From Priapulus caudatus (taxonomy: Eukaryota; Priapulida; Priapulimorpha; Priapulimorphida; Priapulidae): DNA of 36,180 nt. This document shows, one piece after another, positions 12,291 to 23,012 of this stretch. How positions within the stretch are numbered: the stretch's first letter is position 1; every line of letters begins with the position of its first letter. The position numbers and the translations under genes were made by a program. The stretch is taken from contig NW_014577121.1 in NCBI RefSeq assembly GCF_000485595.1, positions 100,551-136,730 on the forward strand. Reading direction: 5' to 3'. The notes under the pieces are model-generated. The model did no database searches and had not been told where the DNA came from. It worked only from the letters and a program-made list of their open reading frames with translations.

Positions 12291-13282
12291 AAACCGACCA
12301 GGCTCTCCGACTGTTACACGGCGGAGGAGCCTGACACCCTTCCATACGAAATGCCTGGTAGCTTGAAAGCAAACTCCGAATTTCGTAATATTTCGTAAAT
12401 AAAACAATGTATTACCACATTTGACCTCACCTGTTACATGTTGCAACTATCGCTACACTTCTTAATTATTATTTACCTCGAAATACATGTTAAAATAAGA
12501 GAATTTCGAACAGCTATACTATTTGAACGTTGTAAAATGCCATTCTGGATGTTCTTATGTCTCTTCTTGTACGTGAAAATTGCTACGTATTATGGGATAT
12601 CTATGGGAAAATGGTGGCGTTTTTTTAGTTTTATCTTATCAATTTATAAACAATTACTCGCTGACACGTAAGTACATGCTCAGTGATAGCGCACATATAA
12701 TAAATCGAGGCATGGAAGTACAGAGAAGCTGTAAGAATCATAAAAAGTTAGATAATTTAACGTTAAATAGCAGCGCACGTACTGCCGAACAAAATTCTAA
12801 TGCGTCGGTTTGTGACCCTCTCGCCACGTAGTGTTAAGCGAGATGGGAACTTGTGGCTAATGAGGATGATGATTATTACTGGACATGCTCTCTATCCTTG
12901 AGCCGCTTAGTTTAGCATATATGCAAACTATATATATATACCACTATTAGTAATAGTAATAGTATTAGTTTAATACTAGTACTAGTACTGTAGTAGTATT
13001 ATTAGTACTATTAGTATTAGTAATAGTATTACCAGGGTACCAAACTAGGATTGAGCAAGTGCCGGGATTGTGTCGCAGAGGGACATTTATTTATGGACAT
13101 GTACTGTAGTCTGTACTGTAGTGTAGAGTGTAGTTAACTAAGTTATGCAGTTTCAGTAGCGAGCATATTCCGTATAGTGGCTATTGGCTAGGGGTAGGCC
13201 TACCGTTGAACAAAGAAGGGTAAGATTCTAAGAGTAAGAATATGACTGAAATTTGAAAATGAGTGAAATACTGTCGGCAATA
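12291..13282. other. Non-coding stretch between mobile elements
   Basis: No gene recognised. Short open frames (for example 12438-12671) lack family features. A TAR-triplet island (TAGTAATAGTATTAG type) lies at 12945-13037, preceded by a short TA run near 12931. Confidence 0.5.
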
Positions 13283-13290
13283 CTTCTACT

Positions 13291-14543
13291 CACTGGCAGC
13301 AAGAACCATTCCGCTGCAGCTACAGCACACACACGACCATTGTCTATATATAACATCATGGTGCCTAACTTGCCGCCGCAGTTTCCACAACTCACCGTTT
13401 TAAATCTGTTACAACTCCGGTGTTCCTGCAGGTGACGCCACTTTCCAACTATCATTGGAATCGCGGAAGACTGCTGAACAAGCTACACCCGCCAATTTTG
13501 ACAATCGGCCCGCCAGAATGCGCTCAAATCACAGAAATTCCTAAAAAATACATGCGAAATGATCCTTCGCATGCTACATCTGAAGAAGGCGGCTGGCTGA
13601 ACCGTTGGCGGCTGCGCTGATTGGCTGCAGCAAGTTTAATGCGCAGACAGGCTGCGAGGCTACGTTTGTTGACATCGCAGGTGAGTCATGTTAGACGGAC
13701 CCCCTGTCTCGCTGTACGCTCGTCGATCTGTATTGCCTAGCGGGATGCGGGTTCGTCTGTAACTGGGCGAAGTGGCGGTTGATTTCATTATGGCGTGCAT
13801 AGACATTATGCTTGCTGCAGCCAATCAGCGCAGCCGCCAGCGATTGGGCTTGCAGCCGCCTTCAGATGTAGCATGCGAAGGATCATTTCGCATGTATATT
13901 TGAGGAATTCCTGTGATTTGAGCGCATTGTGGTGGGCCGATTTTCAAAAATGGCGGGTGTAGCTTGTTCAGCAGTCTTCCGCGATTCCAATGATAGTTGG
14001 AAAGTGGCGTCACCTGCAGGAACACCGGAGTTGTAACAGATTTAAAACGGTGAGTTGTGGAAACTGCGGCGGCGAGTTAGGCACCATGATGTTATATATA
14101 AGCCGCGTTCACACGGAGCGAAGGAACTCGGGTCGAAAACGACCCGTGTCAAATGCGTCCCGGGACGAGCGTTCACACAGACGTTTTCTCGGTAAGAAAA
14201 CGACTCGGGTCGAAAACGACTCGAGTCCTGGTTCATTTTTGCCGTGTGAACGCGCCACTCGGGTTGGAATTAGTACGTCACAACACGAAAGTAAACAGAA
14301 TAGTTGGAAGTCAGTCAGAGTTTGATTGTTTAATTCGCATTGTATTTTCGCTTGAACGCATTGTATTTTTTTCTCAGCTCACAGCTCGCATAGCGTCGTG
14401 TGAACGCTCTCTTCAACGACGCTCCGTGTCGTTTTCGACACGAGTCGTTTTCGACCCGAGTTCCTTCGCTCCGTGTGAACGCGGCTATAGACAATGGCCG
14501 TGTGTGTGCTGTAGCTGCAGCGGAGTGGTTCTTGCTGCCAGTG
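13291..14543. mobile_element. Fold-back hAT-like element, 344-bp inverted arms
   Basis: Ends CACTGGCAGCAAGAACC, flanked by a perfect 8-bp direct repeat CTTCTACT (13283-13290, 14544-14551). The left arm 13291-13634 is inverted at 13811-14543; the right arm is also 344 bp once the nested 386-bp insertion and its 3-bp duplication are removed. The loop is 13635-13810. Because the arms are inverted copies, the same 66-codon frame appears on opposite strands (13420-13620 and 14025-13825); this is repeat structure, not a gene. No transposase is visible. Confidence 0.92.
14101..14486. mobile_element. MITE nested in the fold-back element
   Basis: Long terminal inverted repeats begin AGCCGCGTTCACACGGAGCG and continue through GAACTCGGGTCGAAAACG; the right end mirrors them. 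The empty site is known from the opposite arm of the host element (13345-13360), so the boundaries are exact: a 3-bp ATA duplication (14098-14100, 14487-14489). ACGACTCG/CGACACGAG motifs repeat inside. No coding capacity. A 3-bp duplication fits PIF/Harbinger-like movement, but the ends do not let me assign it. Confidence 0.88.
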
Positions 14544-14877
14544 CTTCTACTTAGTACTACTACTAGTTATAAATTTGCATTAAGTTTATATAATTTAAAA
14601 TTGCGAAGAAACGCTAAATACAGTAATGAAGTATTTCAATAAAAACTAACCTTTTCCTAGAAACAGTAATAAAAATGTTCGTCCAAGTGACAACCTGAGA
14701 GAGAATGGTCTTTATCCACCGAGTGGCGAGTACTTGCCAAAATCGTATGCTGTAATTGCTGTTTCTTGTACTTGTAATAGGTGGCGCTGTGAGGTCGCAC
14801 TCGGCTAACACTCGGCAGCAAGGCTGCCACTGTGGCTGCCACTCGTAGGGGGTTTTAGCAGTTTTAGCAGTTTTAGC

Positions 14878-14923
14878 CAAAGATCGTATAGTGCCGGAGG
14901 CCTCCGGCACTATACGATCTTTG
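14878..14923. repeat. 46-bp perfect palindrome with 8-bp flanking repeat
   Basis: Two perfect 23-bp arms beginning CAAAGATCGTATAGTGCCGG with no loop. Flanks are GTTTTAGC on both sides (14870-14877, 14924-14931). Caution: the left flank belongs to a GTTTTAGCA tandem array, so the direct repeat could be array unit rather than a duplication made on insertion. Confidence 0.9.
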
Positions 14924-15108
14924 GTTTTAGCCTTCCGTAGAGGATAAGGGATACCTACGGTGAAAACGACAATTTGTAGGGGGAAGTAGGGGTTTTTTGA
15001 ATTTTCAAAAATTGTAACCCTTTTTTCAATAAATATCGAAAAATCTTCAAAAATTCTCAAGAAATTCCCGTTTTAATGATCTCTAAAAGATCAGTGATCA
15101 GTGGTTAT

Positions 15109-15153
15109 CAGGAGTAGATAATAGGGAATTACTATCCCTATTATCTACTCCTG
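15109..15153. repeat. 45-bp near-palindrome with 8-bp flanking repeat
   Basis: 19-bp perfect arms CAGGAGTAGATAATAGGGA around a 7-base loop ATTACTA. Flanked by a perfect direct repeat GTGGTTAT (15101-15108, 15154-15161). Unrelated in sequence to the palindrome 186 bp upstream apart from the CA...TG ends. Confidence 0.92.
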
Positions 15154-15499
15154 GTGGTTATGGAGGACAATATGCAAGGGACTTTGGGCTTCGCGCACAT
15201 TTCTCATTATTTTGTAAGTCTCCAGTTTGGAAGGTGGTCCAGGGTGGAGGGTGCTAAGGGTTGGAGTCTCTGGTAAACACATCCATAACAAAAGCATAAT
15301 TTACATGATTTTATAGGGGAAATGTGACTTTGTGTGTGTGAAAACTTGGGCGATGGGCGTAGGGGGAAAGTAGGTGGAAATGCGCATGCGTTTTAGGTAG
15401 AAATGAAAATTTTGAGTGGCAGCCCTGCTCGGCAGAGCTGTATCACTGATCTCGCACCCACCTTACCTCTGCTATAAATACCATATGACTATACCGTAT

Positions 15500-17965
15500 A
15501 CTAGGACAAATACCCCCCGGACAATCACCCCCCGGACAATTACCCCCCGGACAATTACCCCCATGCCATTCACCCCCCGGACAATTACCCCCCGGACATT
15601 TACCTCCCACAATATTGGCTCCCCCGGACATTTAACCCCCGAACAATTACCGCGGGACAATTCCTCCGCGGACAATTAACTTTCACTTGGTGTTGTGATT
15701 TATCATTGTTGAACATGATAAGCAGGAGAAGGTCAGAGAGGAGGGAAGACGGCGGTGGAGAAGAGGGGGAGGAGGTGGGAAGCAAGCGTGGCTGCGAGAG
15801 GAGGAGGGGGAAATAGGTGGAGGATGGAGAAGGAGGAAGAGGAAGGAGAGAGGAGGGAGAGGGTGGCAGGCATGAGGAGAGGAGAGCGCAGCAGACGAGG
15901 TTAGGCAGGAGGCAGAGGACGGGGGAGGAAGAGGCCAGCTAATTCCCACATCCGCCGAGGACGCAGGCGAGGAGGCAGGAGAGAGGAGTGGAGGAGGAGG
16001 GCGAAAGGGCGGGAGATACCAGGTGGGTATGACATTGGGCTGACGAGAAGGCAGCACCAGAGGCATGGAGGAGGGGACGAATGAGTGACGGAGAGAGGAG
16101 ACTGAGGAGGGGGAGGAGGCCCCGGGGGGTAGAGAAGGAGGAGGTCGCGTAGAGCGACCTAGGTGGTGCCCAGCACCAGGAGAGGCGGTAAAGGTGGTGA
16201 CGGGAAGAAGGAGGTTGGATTCTAAAGAGGAATAAAAGAGTAACTGAGCAGCAAAAGCATAAAACCACGGCTAGTGCACGATCCAACGAACCTAGAGCGA
16301 GCCAGAAAAGCCCAGAAATGCGACAATTCCGTACAAACCCAGCACCCATACACATTCTCGGATGTCTCAGACTTAGCATAATTATAGCATTCCAATTTTG
16401 CACTCCACACGTAGCGTTGTTGACGCAAAAACACTCAATTACCTAACGCTCAAATTCACCGGAGAGTTCGAATGCATTACGATCAGATTCATTGTCAGAC
16501 ATAGCACAGACTCATATAACGTGGGTGCGATTCATGGTATGTCACCGTGTGCGGTATGAGAGCGAAGTGGGGAAAGCGGTGTTTGGAGGATGTGGCAGCG
16601 GCGAGCGTGAGAGGAGATAGTATGAGCACGTAGGAGAGCGGATGTGATGTGGCTATTATAAGTAGCATCAGAGCGCGATGTGTGTCCTAGTGTTTTGTTA
16701 TTGTAGGTAGTGTAGATGAAGAGGAAGCTGGATGGGAGTGTTTGTGTCTGCATTCATGATGACGTGAAATAGAGGCCAAGCGGGAGTCTGGATTGAAGCA
16801 AGAGGGGAGAAACGTGGTAGAAGTGTGTGTGAAGCACAGGTGGGAGGTAGCAAGCATAAAGAGAGGACAACTAGTAGCGAATGAAGGGAGCCGCAAGGAG
16901 CTATACTGACCCGGGAGGGCGATCTCTCGGTGTTTCCATGCTGTATGCGCTAGGAATAGACTATGTTGGTCGGCATCGCAGAGCGAATCCGCGAGTATTG
17001 GTCGCGGCATCATGCCATTGCAGATTACTGTGTACGCAGCAGTCCAGGGTATAGGGTGTAGGTAGGCTACAGAGTGCTCATGTAGAGGTTAGATGTGTAA
17101 GGAGACTGTAGTGGTGAAGGTTAGAGTTCACGATATCAGGTTGTCTGAGGTAAGGAGTTAGAGTAGTGTAAAAGATGTGTGAAGGATACGGAAGAGGAGA
17201 TTAGGAGTAGTGAGAGGAAAGGGATAAGAGTGCTAAAGGCGTTACTGTGAAGGATTAGAGTAGTTAGTGTGAAGGTTTAGATTAGGGTTAGTGCATGAGA
17301 GATAGAGGTTAGAGTTAGAATGGAAGAGTAAGAGTAAGGTTAGTAGTGAAGTTTAGAGTTAGGTTAGTTGAAGGTTAAAGAGTTAGTAGTGTGAAGAGGT
17401 TAGAAGTAGGGGTTAGTCTCAAGGTTAGATTAAGGTANNNNNNNNNNNNNNNNNNNNNNNNNGAGAGATTTCTCGTCGGCTACGCTCTTGAAACTGCCTC
17501 TCTTAAGCTAAAGACCCTCGACGCAAGTACTTAACATGTCCTGATCCTCCATTGCCTGAGGGTGGAGGTAATTGTTTCCGGCCAAAGCACTTCTTGTTAT
17601 TGGGTCACAGAATATTCTTTGTCGGTGTTCCAAAGCAACTAAGACATTGCCTAAGAGGTATTCTTAACAGGATAGTGCACAACAGCCACTTTGAGTAAGC
17701 CAGCCATATGCGATTTACCGTGTATTGGTTGGGACAAGTGAGGGAGATAAGATCCATACCGTAACTTAATTTCATACAGTCGGTATATTTGGGGCGAGAA
17801 CGAGTTGTTCCTAGGTGCAAGTTGCTATTTGCCTGTGAGTCCGGGGTTAATTGTCCGGTGGTGAATGCATTGGGTTGGGTAAATATTTCGATGTGTTTAA
17901 TTTGTCCGGCGGGGTAAAGCCGCGGGGTGTATTTGTTCCCGGGGGAGGTATTTGTTCCTTGATAC
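15500..17965. repeat. G-run minisatellite blocks in inverse orientation around purine-rich DNA
   Basis: Left block (15500-15680) repeats GGACAATTACCCCCC units; right block (17838-17965) has the complementary kind (TTGTCCGG, GGGGTATTTGTTCC) in reverse order, so the two behave as terminal inverted repeats made of tandem subrepeats. The outer edges correspond (ACTAGGACAAATACC / rc CAAGGAACAAATACC). Between them lie a GA-rich, strand-asymmetric tract (about 15720-16200), unremarkable DNA, and a degenerate GGTTAGAG/TTAGGG-like array (about 17090-17437) running into the assembly gap. No clean target duplication is visible; CCATATG occurs just outside both edges. Open frames across the purine tract are low-complexity artefacts. 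Confidence 0.55.
17438..17462. other. Assembly gap (25 N)
   Basis: A run of 25 N placed at the end of the degenerate TTAG-rich array. The sequence after the gap is of different composition, so adjacency and true gap length are uncertain. Confidence 1.
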
Positions 17966-17975
17966 CCATATGTAT

Positions 17976-19435
17976 TTTTAGATCCTGTTTATTAGTAGTA
18001 TCATGGAGTTTATAGATTTAATTATAGATATCCTATATGTATCTTACTTCCTAGTAGTGTATCCTAGTATATTATTGCTTCTGAGCGTCGGATATCGCGG
18101 TTGCATGGAGAGGCGCACTGGATTCGGTTGCCAGTGAGTTTATCAGAAGAATACCTGGCTACAGTACACGTCAGTTGAGCGCTGTCGCTCTGCGGCACTT
18201 GTTGGTAATATATATTGATGATGTTATGGTGTTCTATGCATATACGGCTTTATGTTATCTATTTGTTTGTCTAGTTTTAATGTTTGTCTGGAATGTTTTT
18301 TATTGAAGAATAATTTTGTTACATTGGCATACGCACGCGCGCACACACGTCTAGAATAGATAGAACTTGAAGCCATAGCATTTGTTGCATGACGCTTTAG
18401 AAATAAACAAGCGTAGTTGGTAAAACTTCAAATCACAGTCATAGTAGAGATCAGTATAGGCTGTCTATTATTACACAGGAAAAAATACAAGGCGAGCTGC
18501 TCGTACCTTTGTATGTTCGGCCACTACTAAACATTGTAGTAGGTACACGATTAGGCTGCAGCATCGCCTAGTTGCAAAATTGCAATATACGATGTAACGT
18601 GCACGACGTGAAACACCCACGATGTTGACGTGTTTGAAGAAGTGATTTCAAAATTTAATGTAACAACAACCGTCATACACAGGAACGACCACATACTACT
18701 GAGTTTTGCCGCTGTCGACGGATATATACGCAGTCAAATCCCCACAAGGATCCGTCTAGCGCATTCCTTTCCCATTTCCTAAAGGTTTCAGACCGTTTCC
18801 GTTCGAGCTCTGTCCTGGTTCTATAATCAGACCTATCAATCCGGGTCACATATAATTATATACAGCTTGGCCACGGGAATGTTTTAAATTTCGGAAAACT
18901 AAACGTATTAAAAAGAAAATTAAAAAGAAATTAAAAACGAATGTCAATGACGAATTCGCGGCACGCACAATAAATAGGCCTACAGTAATCAATCAGGAAT
19001 AGATACACAATAGTGCACAGTAATTAATAGTGAACAATCAATAGTGCGCAATCAATCAGCAATACAAACACAACAGTGCACGATAATAGTGCACAATCAA
19101 TACAATAACACAAACACAAAACAATACAAACCTCTTCGCTGATCATAAAATCTCCAGCGTTTTAATTATTATCGACTATGATTATATGATTATGTATCAT
19201 CCATCCTAATTATGAATATTAGTTGACGTGTTAATTATGATATTCCTCATTCACTGTGGGTCGCACTCAAGCTCTTCTGTGACGTTGTCACCAGCAGTCG
19301 CTCTGCTCCCAATCCAGAGCTCTCTGTGCAACCCGTTAGCCAGTACGTCGCCATCAATCCTTTACCCTGCATAGAACACAGCACAGACGCGTGTCTATTA
19401 GCATCAAACTCCATGACAGATGGCGCTCTCGCTCT
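17976..19435. other. Non-coding, repeat-remnant DNA
   Basis: No gene or bounded element recognised. A degenerate minisatellite of CAATAGTGCACAATCAAT-like units spans about 18970-19130. There are CpG-containing patches but no convincing coding frame. Confidence 0.45.
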
Positions 19436-19443
19436 GTCGTGGA

Positions 19444-19478
19444 CAGAGCCGTATATAGAGAGTCTCTATACGGCTCTG
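19444..19478. repeat. 35-bp near-palindrome with 8-bp flanking repeat (7/8)
   Basis: Arms CAGAGCCGTATA(TA)GAGA and TCTCTATACGGCTCTG, the left carrying one extra TA. Flanks GTCGTGGA (19436-19443) and GTCGTAGA (19479-19486) differ at one base, as expected for an older target duplication. Confidence 0.85.
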
Positions 19479-19486
19479 GTCGTAGA

Positions 19487-20131
19487 GTATTAGCATCTGC
19501 AGTCTATTAGTATCGCTTATTACTCGCTTACTACTTGCTAGTATTACGCTTAATTCGTTAATTAATTACATACTTAATTCGCTCTTGATATTATGACACT
19601 CCTGGTATTATTACTGCATACGCGCATGCATGTGAATGCGTAAACGCGCTTATGATCGAACAAGCTACACAAGCTGTGCACATGAACAAATTCACGTCAA
19701 AAGGTTATGTGTTTTTGATATGAGTATGTCCTATGTGTGTACGTGAGTAGCATAATAGGGGATCAGTAATTTGTTTGGGGGAGAAGTGCGAGAGTCGGGT
19801 AGAGCCGGAAATCGGGCTAGAAGTGTTTTGAAATATTTTTTATTTGGCTGAACACAATTGTATGTAGTATTCGGAGTTTTTTTTCTAAATCTTAAATTAT
19901 TCTCTAGTATAATAAACAAATTTCATTAGAACCGATGTAGAACTTGCACGCGCGTACACGCATACCTTGATCCAGTGTGCTTCTCGCTCCTCGAGTGTAA
20001 AATTAATAATCCATACTTGTCCAGCATAGATTTAAAAGCATCGCTCACGTGAATCTTCAGAGCTGCATGTGGGAGAACCAGATGCAGATGCAAAGTCAGC
20101 ATTCCAGTAAATGTTTACACTCAGTGATTCG
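19487..20131. other. Non-coding stretch
   Basis: No gene recognised; contains TTAATTCG/ATTAATTA-rich sequence near 19550-19590 and a short (CG)(CA) patch near 19950. Confidence 0.4.
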
Positions 20132-20355
<224 letters not shown>

Positions 20356-20419
20356 TAATATTAAAGAGACATATAGAGAATCTATTCAATTTGAATCTAT
20401 ATAAAATACCCATTGCCCT

Positions 20420-20471
20420 GAAAATCTAGGGGCGACGCCCCTGTGCACCCCCCCCCCTGGATCCGCCACTG
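20420..20471. mobile_element. Solo end of a CAGTGG-type element
   Basis: Read on the minus strand, the block starts CAGTGGCGGATCCAGG followed by a G run and a GGGGCG/CGCCCC inverted motif, a layout typical of hAT-like ends. No partner end lies within a few kb, so it is a truncated copy, possibly cut by the adjacent microsatellite. Confidence 0.5.
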
Positions 20472-20484
20472 ACTGCATACATTA

Positions 20485-20540
20485 CACTGATCTCTACTAT
20501 ACTAACGTACGTACGTACGTTAGTATAGTAGAGATCAGTG
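20485..20540. repeat. 56-bp perfect palindrome with 8-bp flanking repeat
   Basis: Two perfect 28-bp arms starting CACTGATCTCTACTATACTA, meeting in (ACGT)n. Flanked by a perfect direct repeat ATACATTA (20477-20484, 20541-20548). No loop. A perfect inverted duplication this close would form a stable cruciform or hairpin. Confidence 0.95.
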
Positions 20541-20888
20541 ATACATTACCATGCCAGTCGTTACAGTTACAGCAGAGCACGTGCTCTGGTTACAGATAGC
20601 TGAGCGCACGCGTTTTAGTGAAATATGTCAATATTTTATTTATTCCAAACAGATGGCCAGCAACATCAGTTTTGCGATCGCAGCGCTCTGATAGTAAACA
20701 ATCGGAACTTGGAAGGACAAATGCAAAGCAAGAAGGAGACGTGAGTTGAAAGGGTTAACAGAGAACTGTAAACTATTAATGTTATGTTCTTCGGTTAAAT
20801 ATCCACTGCGAGTCAAAACGCCCACTAACTTAGTAACTACATATACTGGTATAGTACTGACTCTGAGTTAACTGTGTATGTTGTACTA

Positions 20889-20979
20889 TGAGCTCTAGTA
20901 GTAGTAGGCCTACTATAGCCCGCGGATCGCTGCCTGCGGCAGCGATCCGCGGGCTATATAGTACTACTACTAGAGCTAA
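20889..20979. repeat. 91-bp hairpin element with 8-bp flanking repeat
   Basis: Flanked by TTGTACTA on both sides (20881-20888, 20980-20987). Outer arm T(G/T)AGCTCTAGTAGTAGTA, then an inner perfect stem TATAGCCCGCGG...GCTGCC (20914-20934 with 20938-20958, loop TGC). The left arm has a short asymmetric insert (GGCC). A relative with the same outer stem lies at 23511-23590. Confidence 0.85.
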
Positions 20980-20987
20980 TTGTACTA

Positions 20988-21627
20988 CTACTACTAGTAC
21001 TATTACTATACTATTACGTATTAGTATTAGTATTTACTACTATTCCAGTGTAGTGGCCCTAGGGGTAGCCAACTACTGTACGACAGGCGTTATATAGCTA
21101 ACGCGTGTCCTAGTTGTTTGGATTGAGTGTTCGCTCCTGCCGTTATATTAGGCAGGACGGTGATGCCACGTAGCAAATAACAGGTAGTACCAGTGGAACA
21201 GAACACAGTTAGATTCGGTTAACTGTACGGTTATAACTTTAATATAGTTTTATTGCTTCCTTCTAGTTTACAAATAATTCCCCTGCATTCGTATATGCAG
21301 CAAATCCTATAACCACTACACTAGACTAATAATAATATTGAAGAATTAACGCGTCGCCGGCTTCGTCTTCCCCTCTCACGTTCGTTCTCGCTTCGCGTAG
21401 ACCTAGGTAGCCTCCCCGGGTGTCTCCCTCGTAGTCACTCCTAGCTCTACCTAACTGAAATCCCGTTCTTCTCCACCTGTAGTGAAAGATCCCGACTGAG
21501 CCCTCATTTTCCCTGTAGTCTTCTTTCCTTCCTGAAAACCCGTGCTTCTCGTCCCTCTGTTATCTCTCTCCTCGAGACCTAAAATGCTTTCTCCCTCTTT
21601 CTCTTCTTCTTCTTCTTCTTCTTCTTC
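20988..21627. other. Non-coding, TAR-triplet island and pyrimidine-rich tract
   Basis: A CTA/TAG triplet island spans 20988-21040. From about 21340 the plus strand becomes CT-rich with CCTCCCCGGG-like patches, ending in (TTC)n at 21602-21627. Reminiscent of the purine-rich tract at 15720-16200 in opposite orientation. No gene. Confidence 0.45.
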
Positions 21628-21633
21628 CTACCT

Positions 21634-22377
21634 CAGGGATGAGATTCTTCCGCGGATCCGCGGAAATCCGCGGATTTGACAGTCCCAGGGGTCGATTTTG
21701 TGAAACGTCTAAATTCGTTGAGAAAATTGGGAGGAGGGTAACAATGTAACAATTTAAATTATATACCCTCAACAGCACCTGACTGTAGACTGTAGAGTGT
21801 AGACAGTAGGCTGACAGCGAAGTATACAGTGTATCTGTTTTTGCCTACCAGAAAAGAAAATCCTTGTTCCCAGGCTGCAGTAGAGGGGCAGACATTTGAG
21901 GTAGCTGATCACGTAATGACCATGCCTGGCCTGGGGGCCGGGTTTACATGTTGCTGCGTGCATGTTGTGTGCATGACTATGCACTGATTGTTCCATTCGC
22001 ATTGTGTTTTTTTTATTCAAATCTTGGCAAGGCAGCTTATGTCTGAGTAAAACAATGCAAGCGACGGGTGGAAACAGAAAAAGATCATTATGTCTAGACA
22101 TTTAATAAAAAATTTGCCCTATTTTCAGCCCCCTGATTTCCTATTATAGTTCGTTTGTTCGTTTTGACAACTTGAAAAGGTGATTCAAGAGTCTCCTATA
22201 ATGTGTTCAGAATAGCTTAGAATGCACCAAATTGCACCATTCTTTTAAAAAAATTCCGGGGGAGCATGCCCTCGGACCCCCCTAGCATGGCGATGACCTA
22301 CGGTCCTCGCATTACTCGCTCCTCTGTTTGCTAATTAAAATTTCAGCTGAAAATTAAATTATCCAATCTCATCCTTG
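21634..22377. mobile_element. CAGGGATGAGA-ended MITE, 6-bp TSD, copy 1
   Basis: Ends CAGGGATGAGATT and rc CAAGGATGAGATT, flanked by a perfect 6-bp direct repeat CTACCT (21628-21633, 22378-22383). The left subterminal region has a palindrome (TTCCGCGGATCCGCGGAA) and GATTTGACAG, both matched in the right end of the element at 34062-34783. Segment 22141-22290 matches 33065-33240 in inverse orientation. 744 bp, no transposase. Confidence 0.85.
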
Positions 22378-22383
22378 CTACCT

Positions 22384-23004
22384 AGACCTGAAAAATAACG
22401 CTAACGCTGCTCAGTTCGGTGCGCCTTATATACCTAGCTGGCCCCGTCCCCCTCCATGCCGTTGTTTAGCACGCGTTGCCAAAACACACGCAGATTTCGT
22501 TCGCTGGTGCAATCGCTTTCACCTGCTGACGCAACCCGTGGGTGGTACGATGATTGTATCATCTTATGCAACTTGTTTCTAAGTAAATATTCCTCTCTTC
22601 GACAACTTAGACTATTCATTTTATTCAAATCTCCTCATATATTATGTTGACCACTAGTACATAACCGCGTTGATTATTATATTCTATTTATCGCGTTATC
22701 GCTTTTCGCGTAAACACTGGTTTTCCCCGACCATAGTAGTAGTAGTGATAGTATGATCCACGATGGCTGCACCCATGGACGTGCGCATTTTCTATGTGCT
22801 GTCTATATCTTATCCTCTCTTTAGTCAATATATGGTTATTCCATCTATACTGTGAGTTCAATCTATCCATCCTGATCTAGTCTACTGCTTCTGTGAGTTA
22901 CACACCCCCGAAATCTCTACATTAATATTACTATTAGTATTAGTACTACTACTATTAGTAAGGTAGTAATCTTTAGGTTAATCTACCAGTACCAGGTAGC
23001 TCTA
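22384..23004. other. Non-coding stretch upstream of the MITE cluster
   Basis: No gene recognised. Short TAR-triplet islands occur at 22733-22747 and 22920-22970. Confidence 0.4.
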
Positions 23005-23012
23005 GTACCCAG

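Larger units (their letters stand above)
14819..15427. mobile_element. hAT-like MITE hosting two micro-palindromes
   Basis: Ends CAAGGCTGCCACT and rc CAGGGCTGCCACT, flanked by a perfect 8-bp direct repeat CTCGGCAG (14811-14818, 15428-15435). A GTTTTAGCA nonamer is tandemly repeated at 14852-14877. GTAGGGGG motifs occur near both ends. No transposase. Two tiny palindromes (14878-14923, 15109-15153), each with its own 8-bp flanking repeat, interrupt it. Confidence 0.85.

Noticed and set aside
13420-14025. The same 66-codon protein on both strands, as if a duplicated gene
   Set aside because: It is the translation of the two arms of the fold-back element; no splice or codon signature, no family.
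14870-14931. Reading the GTTTTAGC flanks as certain target duplication
   Set aside because: The left flank is part of a GTTTTAGCA tandem run, so this single case is kept at lower weight than the other three.
15500-15680. Regular GGACAATTACCCCCC units resembling a CRISPR array
   Set aside because: Units are short and abut without unique spacers, in a eukaryotic context; it is a minisatellite.
15683-16403. Long proline/serine-rich open frames on the minus strand
   Set aside because: Low-complexity translation of the purine-rich tract; no domain and composition follows the DNA bias.
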